In this document: piece after piece, positions 53,362 through 61,554 of the stretch | Numbering within the stretch: the first letter of the stretch is position 1 | How the letters are laid out: every line of letters begins with the position of its first letter | NCBI GenBank assembly: GCA_934636655.1 | Contig: CAKUAS010000009.1 | Span: forward strand, 1-64,000 | DNA length: 64,000 nucleotides | DNA from: an uncultured Oscillospiraceae bacterium | GTDB taxonomy: Bacteria; Bacillota; Clostridia; Oscillospirales; Oscillospiraceae | Reading direction: 5' to 3' | The notes under the pieces: model-generated | Told to the model about the DNA's origin: nothing | Databases searched by the model: none | Seen by the model: only the letters and a program-made list of their open reading frames with translations | Made by a program: the position numbers and the translations under genes

Positions 53362-54753
53362 ATGAATAATTCATACGATGTTGCAATTATCGGCTGCGGC
53401 ACGGCCGGCATTTTCGCAGGCTATGAGCTTATAGCCCGCCATCCGGAGCTTAAGATCTGTGTGCTCGATCAGGGCGGAGATATCTATTCAAGACACTGCC
53501 CCATCGTCGCGGGCAAGGTCAAGGAGTGCATCCATTGCAGCGTGTGCGACACGATGTGCGGCTTCGGCGGCGCGGGCGCGTTTTCCGACGGAAAGTATAA
53601 CTTCACGACCCAGTTCGGCGGCTGGCTGACCGATTTCATGGACGACGACGAGGTCATGAGCCTTATAAATTACGTCGACACCGTCAACATGAAATACGGC
53701 GCAACGGACAAGACCTTTTCGACCGATACACCCGAGGCGAGAGCTCTCGAGCGCGAGGCATTAAAATATGACCTTCACCTGCTTCAGGCAAAGGTCAAGC
53801 ATCTCGGCACCGAGAATAATCTGCGCATCCTTCAGAACATGTACGAGGATCTGCGCAAGGTCATAGAATACCGCTTCCGCACCGAGGTGTGCAGCATAGA
53901 TCGCGACGGCGAGGGCTACTCGCTTTCGCTCAGGCAGGGCGGGGACATAAAGTGCCGCTACCTCATCGTAGCGCCCGGCAGAAGCGGCGCGGAGTGGTTC
54001 TCCGAGCAGTGCCGCAAGCTTGGGGTGAAGCTCATAAACAATCAGGTCGACGTCGGCGTTCGCGTCGAGCTTCCGGCCACGGTCTTTGAGCACATCACCG
54101 ACGTTGTTTACGAATCCAAGCTCATCTACCGCACAAAGCAGTACGGCGACAAGGTACGCACCTTCTGCATGAACCCCTACGGCCACGTCGTTGCAGAAAA
54201 CGTCGAGGGCATAAACACCGTTAACGGCCACTCCTATTCCGATCCCGCTCTGCGCAGCGCAAACACGAACTTTGCGCTTCTGGTATCCAACCGATTCACA
54301 GAGCCCTTTGACCAGCCCTACCGTTACGGCAAGCACATCGCCTCGCTGAGCAACATGCTCTCCGGCGGCGTTCTGGTCCAGCGCTTCGGCGACCTCGTCA
54401 AGGGAGTTCGCACGAACGAGCACCGTCTCGCGCAGTCTTACACCCGCCCGACGCTCACAGCGGCTGTCCCCGGCGACCTGAGCCTTGCTCTGCCGAAGAG
54501 ACAGCTCGACGATATCATTGAGATGATCTACGCCTTGGACAAGATCGCTCCGGGCACGGCAAACTACGATACGCTCCTGTACGGCGCGGAGGTCAAGTTC
54601 TATTCCTCGCGTCTCGAGCTCTCCGGCGATCTCGAAACAAAGTTTTCAAACTTCTTCGCCATCGGCGACGGCGCAGGCATCACCCGCGGCCTTGCTCAGG
54701 CGGCGGCCTCCGGCGTGAAGGTCGCGCAGGTCATCTCCGAGCGCCTCGGATGA
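53362..54753 (+). CDS. FAD-dependent oxidoreductase
   Basis: 463 residues from the ATG behind GGGGG; the open frame further upstream is non-coding promoter region. FAD site VAIIGCGTAGIFAGYEL at the N-terminus and FFAIGDGAGITRGLAQAAASG near the C-terminus. A Cys-rich stretch RHCPIVAGKVKECIHCSVCDTMCGFGGAG (about 45-75, quoted as key residues: six Cys) could hold a metal or Fe-S site. Such stand-alone flavoproteins of about 460 residues are frequent in Firmicutes and Archaea and lack a known substrate. Monocistronic, with a terminator after it. Confidence 0.88.
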   Translation: MNNSYDVAIIGCGTAGIFAGYELIARHPELKICVLDQGGDIYSRHCPIVAGKVKECIHCSVCDTMCGFGGAGAFSDGKYNFTTQFGGWLTDFMDDDEVMSLINYVDTVNMKYGATDKTFSTDTPEARALEREALKYDLHLLQAKVKHLGTENNLRILQNMYEDLRKVIEYRFRTEVCSIDRDGEGYSLSLRQGGDIKCRYLIVAPGRSGAEWFSEQCRKLGVKLINNQVDVGVRVELPATVFEHITDVVYESKLIYRTKQYGDKVRTFCMNPYGHVVAENVEGINTVNGHSYSDPALRSANTNFALLVSNRFTEPFDQPYRYGKHIASLSNMLSGGVLVQRFGDLVKGVRTNEHRLAQSYTRPTLTAAVPGDLSLALPKRQLDDIIEMIYALDKIAPGTANYDTLLYGAEVKFYSSRLELSGDLETKFSNFFAIGDGAGITRGLAQAAASGVKVAQVISERLG

Positions 54754-54763
54754 TTAAAACAGC

Positions 54764-54800
54764 AAAAACGACGGACGCAGTTTGTGTCCGTCGTTTTTTT
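54764..54800. terminator. bidirectional terminator
   Basis: AACGACGGAC...GTCCGTCGTT with A5 before and T7 after, between convergent genes. Confidence 0.9.
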
Positions 54801-54805
54801 GCGTT

Positions 54806-55936
54806 TCACACTATCTTTTCGGTTGAAAATTCGCTCTCAAGCACCGCAAAGCCCGCGCGATTTCGCATATTAACGGTCCATATGCTTATCCCCGCAAGGC
54901 CGTATTCTCGCACGAGCGCAAGCCGTGCGCGGACGCTGCGTGCATCCTCAAACCACACCTCGTGCCGCACGCCCGAGGGATCGGTGTAGTTAAAAAACGG
55001 TGCCTGCGCTGTTTCGTCAAACCTTATCTGCGCAAAAACGGACGCAGCCAGATTCGCGGCCGCAGCGTTCGATATGACCTGCGCCGCCTGTCCCTGCTTC
55101 CATGGAAGAGCCCAATTGTAGCCGTAATTTGAAAAGCCGAGCAGGATCTTCGACGGCGGCATTTTCGTCACCGCGTAGGCTATGACCCTGCGCATTTCAT
55201 TCACCGGCGATATCGCGCGCGGCGCTGAATATGTATAGCCCCATTCGTAGGTCATGATGACGACTCTGTCGCAATATTGCCCGTGTGCGGCATAGTCGTG
55301 CGCGGTGTACAAAACGCCGTACTGATCGTCCGATGTCTTAGGCGCTATGGCGCTCGAGAGCATGTAGCCGTTTGCGTGCAGCGTTTCGGACATGCGTTTT
55401 AAAAATGCGTTGTAGCCCTCGCGGTCGTAGGGCTGGACATACTCGATGTTGAGATTCACTCCGTAATATCCGCGGGCTCGGAGCGCGGAGAGCGTGTTCT
55501 GCACCAGCGTATCCTGCGCGGCCGTATCCGTGAATATGCTGTGGGCAATGTCGCTTGAAAAGCCGCCGTTTGCGCCGAGATTGGTAAGCGTTAAGAGCGG
55601 CGCGCAGCTTTGCTCCCACGCGGCGCTTATCATTTTCTCGTCATCAATGGGCGTGATGCCGCCCGTTTCGTCAATGTGCCACGAGAACGGGCACAGATAC
55701 GTCAGCTGCGGCAGGACAGCACCGAGCTGCTGTTCGCTTATGTTCGGGTAAGCGTAGCCGTTTACCTCCGTTTCTGACACCGGGCGCGCTCCGTCGGGAA
55801 TGACTATCGCCTGCCCGACGCTCAGCCGCGCGGGGTCTGTGAGCTCATTTAATTCGGCAAGCTCCTGCACCGTCACTCCGTTTGCCCGCGCTATCGAATA
55901 AAGGCTGTCGCCCCGCCGGGCAATATAAATTCTCAT
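54806..55936 (-). CDS. LysM-GH18 glycosidase, SleL/YaaH-like
   Basis: 376 residues. One LysM at 1-48 (YIARRGDSLYSIARANGVTVQEL..VGQAIVIP), then a GH18 barrel (about 60-376). The catalytic strand reads GVNLNIEYV: the acid Glu is kept, while the Asp two residues before it in the usual DxE is Asn. VIMTYEWGYTYSAP and GFSNYGYNW are YaaH/SleL blocks. Such enzymes cleave spore-cortex fragments and often lack a signal peptide, as here. The ATG, decided by GAGGTGAT, lies in one arm of an inverted repeat that also loops out the RBS. Confidence 0.9.
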   Translation of the reverse strand: MRIYIARRGDSLYSIARANGVTVQELAELNELTDPARLSVGQAIVIPDGARPVSETEVNGYAYPNISEQQLGAVLPQLTYLCPFSWHIDETGGITPIDDEKMISAAWEQSCAPLLTLTNLGANGGFSSDIAHSIFTDTAAQDTLVQNTLSALRARGYYGVNLNIEYVQPYDREGYNAFLKRMSETLHANGYMLSSAIAPKTSDDQYGVLYTAHDYAAHGQYCDRVVIMTYEWGYTYSAPRAISPVNEMRRVIAYAVTKMPPSKILLGFSNYGYNWALPWKQGQAAQVISNAAAANLAASVFAQIRFDETAQAPFFNYTDPSGVRHEVWFEDARSVRARLALVREYGLAGISIWTVNMRNRAGFAVLESEFSTEKIV

Positions 55937-55967
55937 ACCATCACCTCTGTAAATGGTATGAGAATTT
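55927..55967. promoter_or_regulatory. 14-bp inverted repeat around RBS and start codon of the LysM-GH18 gene
   Basis: AAATTCTCATACCA and its exact complement TGGTATGAGAATTT are separated by 13 nt. In the minus-strand mRNA the loop exposes GAGGTGA and the start AUG sits in the 3' arm. It could gate translation or act as terminator of the GntR gene. Confidence 0.7.
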
Positions 55968-55985
55968 TTATCGCTTAATACTGTA

Positions 55986-56699
55986 TCATCCCTGCGTAAT
56001 GCCGAGATAGCTGTCCGCGTTATCCCGGAACATCCTGACCGCGCCGTTCCCGTCACCGGCGGCAATGAATTTTGCAAAGCCCTCCAGCGATGACAGCGTC
56101 TCGTCAAGCCCCATTTTCTCTATCCAGTCCCTCCAGAACGTTATGCTTACATCCTTAAATCCGTTCATTATAAGCGGTATCATATTATTGCCAGACTTTA
56201 TGCATATGTAAATGTGAAACCGATACACCAGCTCCGCCAACAGATCGATATTGTCCGGCTCTCGCGCCGCGGCATCCCGTACATCCTTTATATGCATACG
56301 CAGCATGAGTATCTGGTCGTCGGTATGCTTCCCGGCCATTAATCTCATCGCCATGCCCTCAAGCGCCTCATGCACCTGCAAAAGGGATTCGACCGTTTCA
56401 CGATCGAGCCTGCCGCCGTTATATTTAAGCAGAGCAAGCAGAGTGTCAACATTCCCCGTCTCGGAAAAATCGGCCACATAAACGCCGTGGCGCGGCACGA
56501 TCTTCAAAAAGCCCTGCCGCTCGAGATTTTTTATTCCGAGATGCACGATGCTCTTGCTGACGCGCATACTGTCGGCAAGCTCACGCTCCGTCGGGAGCTT
56601 TTCGCCTGTTTTCATCCTTCCGGACAGGATCATCCCCTGTATCTGCTGCTCAAAGATCTCTGTTATCGTCGGCGCAACTATCGCTTCGAACTTCTGCAT
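55986..56699 (-). CDS. GntR/FadR-family transcriptional regulator
   Basis: 237 residues. Winged HTH at about 10-75 (GEKLPTERELADSMRVSKSIVHLGIKNLERQGFLKIVPRHGVYV), then an all-helical FCD-type ligand domain (about 90-230) with conserved metal-ligand positions plausible at HEALEGMAMRLM, HIKDV and RFHIYI. RBS GGAGG. It is divergent from an FAD oxidoreductase/ferredoxin reductase pair, and a single palindrome covers both -35 boxes, so it very likely represses both units. Confidence 0.92.
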   Translation of the reverse strand: MQKFEAIVAPTITEIFEQQIQGMILSGRMKTGEKLPTERELADSMRVSKSIVHLGIKNLERQGFLKIVPRHGVYVADFSETGNVDTLLALLKYNGGRLDRETVESLLQVHEALEGMAMRLMAGKHTDDQILMLRMHIKDVRDAAAREPDNIDLLAELVYRFHIYICIKSGNNMIPLIMNGFKDVSITFWRDWIEKMGLDETLSSLEGFAKFIAAGDGNGAVRMFRDNADSYLGITQG

Positions 56700-56745
56700 G
56701 ACACAACCTCCGCTGTGATACTGGTCAAAACATAACCACAGCAAA

Positions 56746-56811
56746 AATATAGCGTTTTTATGCCTAAATGTCAAGTAAATACTTGATTTTATTTTTAACG
56801 ATCGCTATACT
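56746..56811. promoter_or_regulatory. divergent promoters sharing a palindromic operator
   Basis: Minus: TTGACA (56769-56774), 17 bp, TATATT (56746-56751), for the GntR gene. Plus: TTGATT (56783-56788), 17 bp, TATACT (56806-56811), for the oxidoreductase pair. The palindrome TCAAGTAAATACTTGA (56771-56786) overlaps both -35 elements, the position expected for a common repressor site. Confidence 0.8.
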
Positions 56812-56868
56812 TTCCGCAGTGATTAGACCACAGTGTTATTAGGAAACAATTCTTTAAGGAGGAAAACG

Positions 56869-58383
56869 ATGCAGAAATTTGATGCAATTGTTATCGGCGG
56901 CGGCTCCGGCGGCAACGTCGGTGCGCTGACGCTGCAAAAGGGCGGAAAGAAGACCCTTCTCATTGAGAAGCACAACATCACCGGAGGCACGGGCTCGTCC
57001 TTCCGGCGCGGCCGCTTTGAGTTTGAGACGGCGCTGCACCAGCTCTACGGCATAACGGACGACTACAAGGGCGACAAGGGACAGCTCAGGAAGATATTCG
57101 AGGAGCTCAATGTTTACGACAAGCTGGACTTTGTTGTGCAGCACGAGACCTTCCGTCTCGCTCTCGGCGACCTGTCCGTCGCGTTTCCCGGCAGTCACGA
57201 GGGCTTCAAGGCCGTGTGCAAGAAGGTCTCTCCGGCGGAGGCGGATGCAGTGGACAAGTACCAGGAGCTGTGCGACAAGGTCGCGGAGGAGTTCTATGAT
57301 CTTTTCGCCTGCATTGCCGAGGACGGAAGGATCTCCAAGGAGCGCTTCCCCAATCTCTTCGAGTACGGCCCCCTGCCCACGGCGGAGCTTCTGAGCAAGT
57401 TTTTCAAGCATCCTCTCGTTATCGGCGCATACTCGACCTACTACGGATATCTCGGCATACCCGTCGAGACCAGCCCCTTTGTCGACATGGCACTGTGCTA
57501 TGCCCGCGGCGAGGGCACCTGCTATGTCAAGGGCGGCAGCGCAATGATGTCGGCAGCCATAACCAACGAATTCATGGACTGCGGCGGTACCGTCAAGCTC
57601 GGCAGCGCCGTTACCAAGATCCTCGTCGAGGACGGCAGGGTAAAGGGCGTGCAGTGCGACGACGGAACGGAATACTGTGCCGACATGGTCCTGAGCAACA
57701 TGAACAAGGTTCGTGCCTATGTCGATCTTCTCGACGAGAAGGATGTGCCCGAGCAGGTATTCGACGATCTGCGCGTCTCCGTTCCCAGCCAGTCCATATT
57801 CTCCGTGTACATGGGGCTTGACTGCACCCCGGAGGAGGCTGGTATTCTTAACGAGACCAGCTTCTGCCGCAAGGTCACCGACCCCTCCAAGACGATGGCG
57901 ACCCGCTATGACGTTAACCTTCGCACGGATTACCTGTCCGGAGTGGAGTTTTCCTGCTATAACGTCGACACTCCGGACGCAAGCCCCGAGGGCACCTGCG
58001 TCCTCTCCGTTCTGGCAAGCAAGGTTCCCGACTGGTTCCTCAGCTGCCCTATCGACGAGTATTATGAGCGCAAGGACCACTATCTCGAAGAGGTGCTTGA
58101 CTACGTCTACGAGTGCTATCCCGGCGTAAAGGGACATATTGAGGAGATCGACGCCGCGACGCCCGTCACGCTGATGCGTTATCTCGGCTCGCTCAACGGC
58201 GGCATCTACGGTCTTGACGCATACATGAAGGACTACATCGCAAACAAGCTCGATGTTGATTCCCCGATAAAGGGGCTGTACTTCTGCGGCTCGTCCGTGT
58301 TCGCAGGCGGCTTCAACGTTTCCATGACGAGCGGCCATTTCGTCGCCAAAAGAATGCTGCATGACGCAGGGAAGGAGGCATAA
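56869..58383 (+). CDS. CrtI-like FAD/NAD(P)-dependent oxidoreductase
   Basis: 504 residues. N-terminal dinucleotide loop AIVIGGGSGGNVGALTL, then GGTGSSFRRGRFEFETALHQLYG like phytoene-desaturase/retinol-saturase proteins, a central VKGGSAMMSAAITNEF, and the C-terminal FAD motif GLYFCGSSVFAGGFNVSMTSGHFVAKRM. Carotenoid substrates are unlikely because no phytoene synthase is present. RBS AGGAGG. The ferredoxin-type reductase encoded 2 bp downstream probably exchanges electrons with it. Confidence 0.88.
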   Translation: MQKFDAIVIGGGSGGNVGALTLQKGGKKTLLIEKHNITGGTGSSFRRGRFEFETALHQLYGITDDYKGDKGQLRKIFEELNVYDKLDFVVQHETFRLALGDLSVAFPGSHEGFKAVCKKVSPAEADAVDKYQELCDKVAEEFYDLFACIAEDGRISKERFPNLFEYGPLPTAELLSKFFKHPLVIGAYSTYYGYLGIPVETSPFVDMALCYARGEGTCYVKGGSAMMSAAITNEFMDCGGTVKLGSAVTKILVEDGRVKGVQCDDGTEYCADMVLSNMNKVRAYVDLLDEKDVPEQVFDDLRVSVPSQSIFSVYMGLDCTPEEAGILNETSFCRKVTDPSKTMATRYDVNLRTDYLSGVEFSCYNVDTPDASPEGTCVLSVLASKVPDWFLSCPIDEYYERKDHYLEEVLDYVYECYPGVKGHIEEIDAATPVTLMRYLGSLNGGIYGLDAYMKDYIANKLDVDSPIKGLYFCGSSVFAGGFNVSMTSGHFVAKRMLHDAGKEA

Positions 58384-58385
58384 GC

Positions 58386-59546
58386 ATGAGAGATATTAAA
58401 GAATTTGAGGGCATGACAAATATAGACCGGATCGCGCACGAGATCGAGGTATGCAAGACCTATGCCGTTGACCACCGCTCAAAGCGCGGCTGGCATATGG
58501 AAACGCTCAACCAGCTTCACCCGAAGCACATCGACTTCACCGTGACGCAGATCACCGAGGCAAGCCCCTCGGCCAAGACCTTCCGTCTCACTCCGAAGTG
58601 CGGCTTTGTGCCGCCGTTCCGTCCCGGACAGTTCATCAACATTGAAATGGAGATAAACGGCATCCGCACCACGCGTGCTTATACCATCAGCTCTCCCATG
58701 AGCCAGCGCAGCTATTATGAGATAACCGTCAAGCGTGCTCCCAACGCCTTCGGCAGCGCGCATATGCTCGACGACGTAAAGGTCGGCGACACTATCATCT
58801 CCTCAGGCCCGTCCGGTACGTTCTACCGTCTGCCCTGCATACACGGCAAGCGCCTCGTGTTCATCGCCGGCGGCAGCGGCATCACTCCGTTCATGAGCAT
58901 GCTCCAAACCGATTATGACAAGATGGTCAGGGATTTTGACATCGACCTAATCTACGGCTGTACCGACGAGGACGATATCATTTTCAAAGAGCAGCTCGAT
59001 AAGCTCGCCGCCGAGGGCGTATGCCGGGTACACTATGTCATCTCCAACCCCAAGCCCGGCTGCAAGTACCGCACAGGCTTTGTCACAGGCGAGCTCATAA
59101 GGGAGATATCCGGCGATGTTTCCGCCTGCACCTACTATATGTGCGGCCCGAATGTGATGTATCACTTCGTGCGCAGGGAGCTTGAGGCTCTCGGCGTTCC
59201 CCGCCGCTGCATCCGTCAGGAGGTCGAGGTCATTCCCGGCGATCCGACGCAGTTCGCGGGCTGGCCGGAGGATGTGGGTCCCTCCAGCCATTTCACCGTC
59301 ACGCTTGCCGACGGGCGCAAAATAGATGCGTGCGCGACCGATACTATTATGGTATCGCTCGAAAAAGCCGGCATCGTTGTTCCGAGCCTCTGCCGCAGCG
59401 GCGAATGCAGCACCTGCCGCACAAAGCTCGTTTCCGGCACGGTGTTCCATCCCGGCACGGAGCTTCTGCGCAAGGCGGATATGCGCTTTGGCTATATCCA
59501 TCCCTGCGTGACCTACCCCGTCAGCGACATAAGCATACTGATCTGA
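58386..59546 (+). CDS. ferredoxin-NAD(P) reductase-like flavoprotein with C-terminal [2Fe-2S] domain
   Basis: 386 residues. After a roughly 50-residue N-terminal extension comes an FAD-binding barrel (RAYTISSP, the RxYS-type motif), an NAD domain (FIAGGSGITPFMSML, YYMCGPNVMY) and a plant-type [2Fe-2S] domain with CRSGECSTC and a final Cys in HPC. The domain order FAD-NAD-2Fe2S is that of phenol/benzoate-dioxygenase reductases and NADH oxidoreductase Hcr. Start at ATG behind GGAAGGAGG. It forms an electron-transfer pair with the CrtI-like enzyme under GntR control. Confidence 0.92.
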   Translation: MRDIKEFEGMTNIDRIAHEIEVCKTYAVDHRSKRGWHMETLNQLHPKHIDFTVTQITEASPSAKTFRLTPKCGFVPPFRPGQFINIEMEINGIRTTRAYTISSPMSQRSYYEITVKRAPNAFGSAHMLDDVKVGDTIISSGPSGTFYRLPCIHGKRLVFIAGGSGITPFMSMLQTDYDKMVRDFDIDLIYGCTDEDDIIFKEQLDKLAAEGVCRVHYVISNPKPGCKYRTGFVTGELIREISGDVSACTYYMCGPNVMYHFVRRELEALGVPRRCIRQEVEVIPGDPTQFAGWPEDVGPSSHFTVTLADGRKIDACATDTIMVSLEKAGIVVPSLCRSGECSTCRTKLVSGTVFHPGTELLRKADMRFGYIHPCVTYPVSDISILI

Positions 59547-59571
59547 CATGTGTTCCCCCCCTCCTAACGTT

Positions 59572-59607
59572 TCTCCCCGGCAGCGATCGCTGTCGGGGAG
59601 ACTTTTA
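59572..59607 (+). terminator. terminator after the reductase pair
   Basis: TCTCCCCG...CGGGGAGA with inner CAGCG/CGCTG, followed by CTTTTAATTTTT. Confidence 0.9.
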
Positions 59608-59616
59608 ATTTTTCGG

Positions 59617-59645
59617 TTGACAGCATATCACAAAAGGTGTACGCT
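59617..59645 (+). promoter_or_regulatory. promoter of the small gene at 59.7 kb
   Basis: TTGACA, 17 bp, TACGCT. Confidence 0.55.
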
Positions 59646-59669
59646 CAAAGAAAAACATGGGAGAGAGCA

Positions 59670-60017
59670 ATGAGGATAATAAAAAAATGGATAGGCCGGC
59701 AGCCGGATACCGCCGGAGAGGTCAGACTTCTCGAGGTCACGCAGGCCGAGATGTTCGAGCAGATGTACCCTCTGCTCGGTCAGCTTGCCCTGCACGCGAC
59801 GAGCGGTCACGACGTGGACTACCGCCTGTATTTCATCTGCGAGAACGGGCGCAGGATACTGCCGGTGGATAAACCGAGCGTCATGAGCGGCGCCTTTAAC
59901 GGCGGCGTAAACCCCCTCGTCGACTGCGAGCCGGTCTCGGCGTCGAACATCTCGGATCTCGTCGACACGGGCTCCCTGCTCCCCGCCGTCGAGGCGAGCG
60001 AATATCTGTTTAAATGA
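59670..60017 (+). CDS. hypothetical protein
   Basis: 115 residues, not recognised. It begins RIIKKWIGRQPDTAGEVRLLE and contains EMFEQMYPLLGQLALHATSGHDVDYRLYFICENGRRIL, with no membrane segment or signal. It has its own promoter, RBS (GGAGAG) and terminator, so it is likely real. A competing ATG at 59657 opens a 71-codon frame of poor composition. Confidence 0.7.
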   Translation: MRIIKKWIGRQPDTAGEVRLLEVTQAEMFEQMYPLLGQLALHATSGHDVDYRLYFICENGRRILPVDKPSVMSGAFNGGVNPLVDCEPVSASNISDLVDTGSLLPAVEASEYLFK

Positions 60018-60048
60018 AAAATTCCCGTCCGACGGACGGGAATTTTTC
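60017..60048. terminator. bidirectional terminator
   Basis: AAAATTCCCGTCC-GAC-GGACGGGAATTTTT, ending one base before the PhzF stop. Confidence 0.92.
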
Positions 60049-60822
60049 TTAGAAATATATCTCCGACTGCGCAAACAGCGCAGCCTTGCCGCTTATTTCG
60101 GTGCGGTCTCCCTTATCCCGGCAGTACAGCTCGCCGCCGCGCGCGGAGGCCTGATACGCCACAAGCTCGTTTTTCCCGAGCCTTTTCGACCACAACGGCA
60201 CGACATGGCAATGCGCGCGTCCGCACACGGGATCCTCCGCAACTCCGCACTTTGGCGCAAAGGTCCTCGTTACGCAATCGTATTTATCGCCTTTGGCCGT
60301 TACATGCAGGCACACTCCGTCCATTTTTCGGATAAGCTCCTGATCGGGGCACACCGTGCGCACCTGAGCCTCATCCTCCAGCACACACACGATATCCGCG
60401 CCCATGTACGCCTCCAATGGAACTACTCCGAGGGCCGCGATCAGCTTCACTGTCACCGGCATCGCCTCAAGCTCAAACGAGGGGAAATCCATCGTCAGAA
60501 GCTCGCCGTTTCTTTCAACTCTAAGCAATCCGCTGAGCGTTTCAAAGCACACGCGCTTTCTTCCGGGCTCTGTAAAGCTCATTATAACATATGCCGTCGC
60601 CAGCGTCGCGTGTCCGCACAGCTCGACCTCGCCGCCCGGCGTGAACCAGCGCAGGCGGTAATTTTCGCCTTCCCTGACGGCAAAGGCCGTTTCGGACAGA
60701 TTGTTTTCTATGGCTATCTTCTGCATAAGCCCGTCGGCTATCCACTCGTCCATGACGCACACGGCGGCGGGATTTCCGGCAAAGACCTTATCCGTAAAAG
60801 CATCTACTGTATACTGTTTCAT
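60049..60822 (-). CDS. PhzF family epimerase/isomerase-like protein
   Basis: 257 residues, somewhat shorter than usual, with the two-domain PhzF pattern: YTVDAFTDKVFAGNPAAVC (N-terminal), LSETAFAV with the catalytic Glu, RLRWFTPGGEVELCGHATLATAYV, and the mirror-half RTFAPKCGVAEDPVCGRAHCHVVP. Members isomerise cyclic acids as in phenazine synthesis, but most like this one have no known substrate. RBS AAGGAG. It follows the broken RidA gene. Confidence 0.92.
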   Translation of the reverse strand: MKQYTVDAFTDKVFAGNPAAVCVMDEWIADGLMQKIAIENNLSETAFAVREGENYRLRWFTPGGEVELCGHATLATAYVIMSFTEPGRKRVCFETLSGLLRVERNGELLTMDFPSFELEAMPVTVKLIAALGVVPLEAYMGADIVCVLEDEAQVRTVCPDQELIRKMDGVCLHVTAKGDKYDCVTRTFAPKCGVAEDPVCGRAHCHVVPLWSKRLGKNELVAYQASARGGELYCRDKGDRTEISGKAALFAQSEIYF

Positions 60823-60841
60823 CTGAAAGCACTCCTTCCTG

Positions 60842-61223
60842 TCATTCGCCCAAATAGGCGACGAGCTCGATCTCGCACAATATACCCATGGGAAGCTCTC
60901 TGACCGCCACGCAGCTGCGCGCCGGCTTTGACAAAATATTTCTCATAAACGCCGTTGAAGGCGCGAAAATCGTTCATATCGGCCAAAAAGCAGGTAGTTT
61001 TTATTACATTACTGAAGTCCGCTCCGGCCTGCGATAAAATGGCGTGCAGGTTTTTTGCCGCCTGCTCGGTCTGCCCGGCAATACCTCCGTCCACTATCAT
61101 TCCTGTTTCGGGGATCACGCCGCCCTGTCCCGAGATAAAGAGGAGATCCCCTGCCTTGTATGCCTGAGTATATGGTCCGATCGCGGCAGGCGCGTTATCG
61201 GTATGTATCTTTTTCATGCTCAT
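60842..61223 (-). pseudogene. ridA: RidA-family enamine/imine deaminase, frameshifted
   Basis: The first 100 or so residues are RidA-like (NAPAAIGPYTQAYKAGDLLFISGQ, LSQAGADFSNVIKTTCFLADMNDFRAFNGVYEKYF). After YEKYF the frame leaves the family and continues as Arg-rich sequence to 60819. The expected C-terminus SKPARSCVAVRELPMG and CEIELVAYLGE, including the catalytic Arg of PARSCV, is intact in the next frame and stops at 60842. The shift lies near the A4 run at 60933-60936. RidA clears reactive enamines. A sequencing or assembly error is a real alternative. Confidence 0.8.
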
Positions 61224-61239
61224 TACAGAACGCTCCTTT

Positions 61240-61554
61240 TCATGTTATAAAATACAGTGCGCTGCACACGGCGACCGCAGCGAGCACACTGACTATAAGC
61301 GGGCACTTTTTTGCCGCCAGCAGCGTCGCCGCGAGAGCTCCCGCCGCGCCGTACAGCGGGTGCGCGCCGTCTATGCAAAAAACGCCCGGAAAAATGAGCG
61401 CCGCCATCGCGGTGTACGGCAGCAGGTTCAGAAATCTCTGCGTTTTTTCGCCGAGGGTCAGCTTTCTCATAAAAAGCGCGGGGAGAGCGCGTGGAAGATA
61501 GGTGACCGCGGCCATTCCGAATATCAGCAGATATATCTCATTTTTGCTCATCAT
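61240..61554 (-). CDS. azlD: AzlD-type branched-chain amino acid exporter subunit
   Basis: 104 residues, four hydrophobic segments, with MAAVTYLPRALPALFM and FLNLLPYTAMAALIFPGVF typical of AzlD. It forms the small subunit of the AzlCD exporter with the gene just upstream (17-nt overlap). Confidence 0.92.
   Translation of the reverse strand: MMSKNEIYLLIFGMAAVTYLPRALPALFMRKLTLGEKTQRFLNLLPYTAMAALIFPGVFCIDGAHPLYGAAGALAATLLAAKKCPLIVSVLAAVAVCSALYFIT

Noticed and set aside
56869..58383. Carotenoid biosynthesis (phytoene desaturase)
   Set aside because: No phytoene synthase or other carotenoid gene is present, and the enzyme is paired with a ferredoxin-type reductase.
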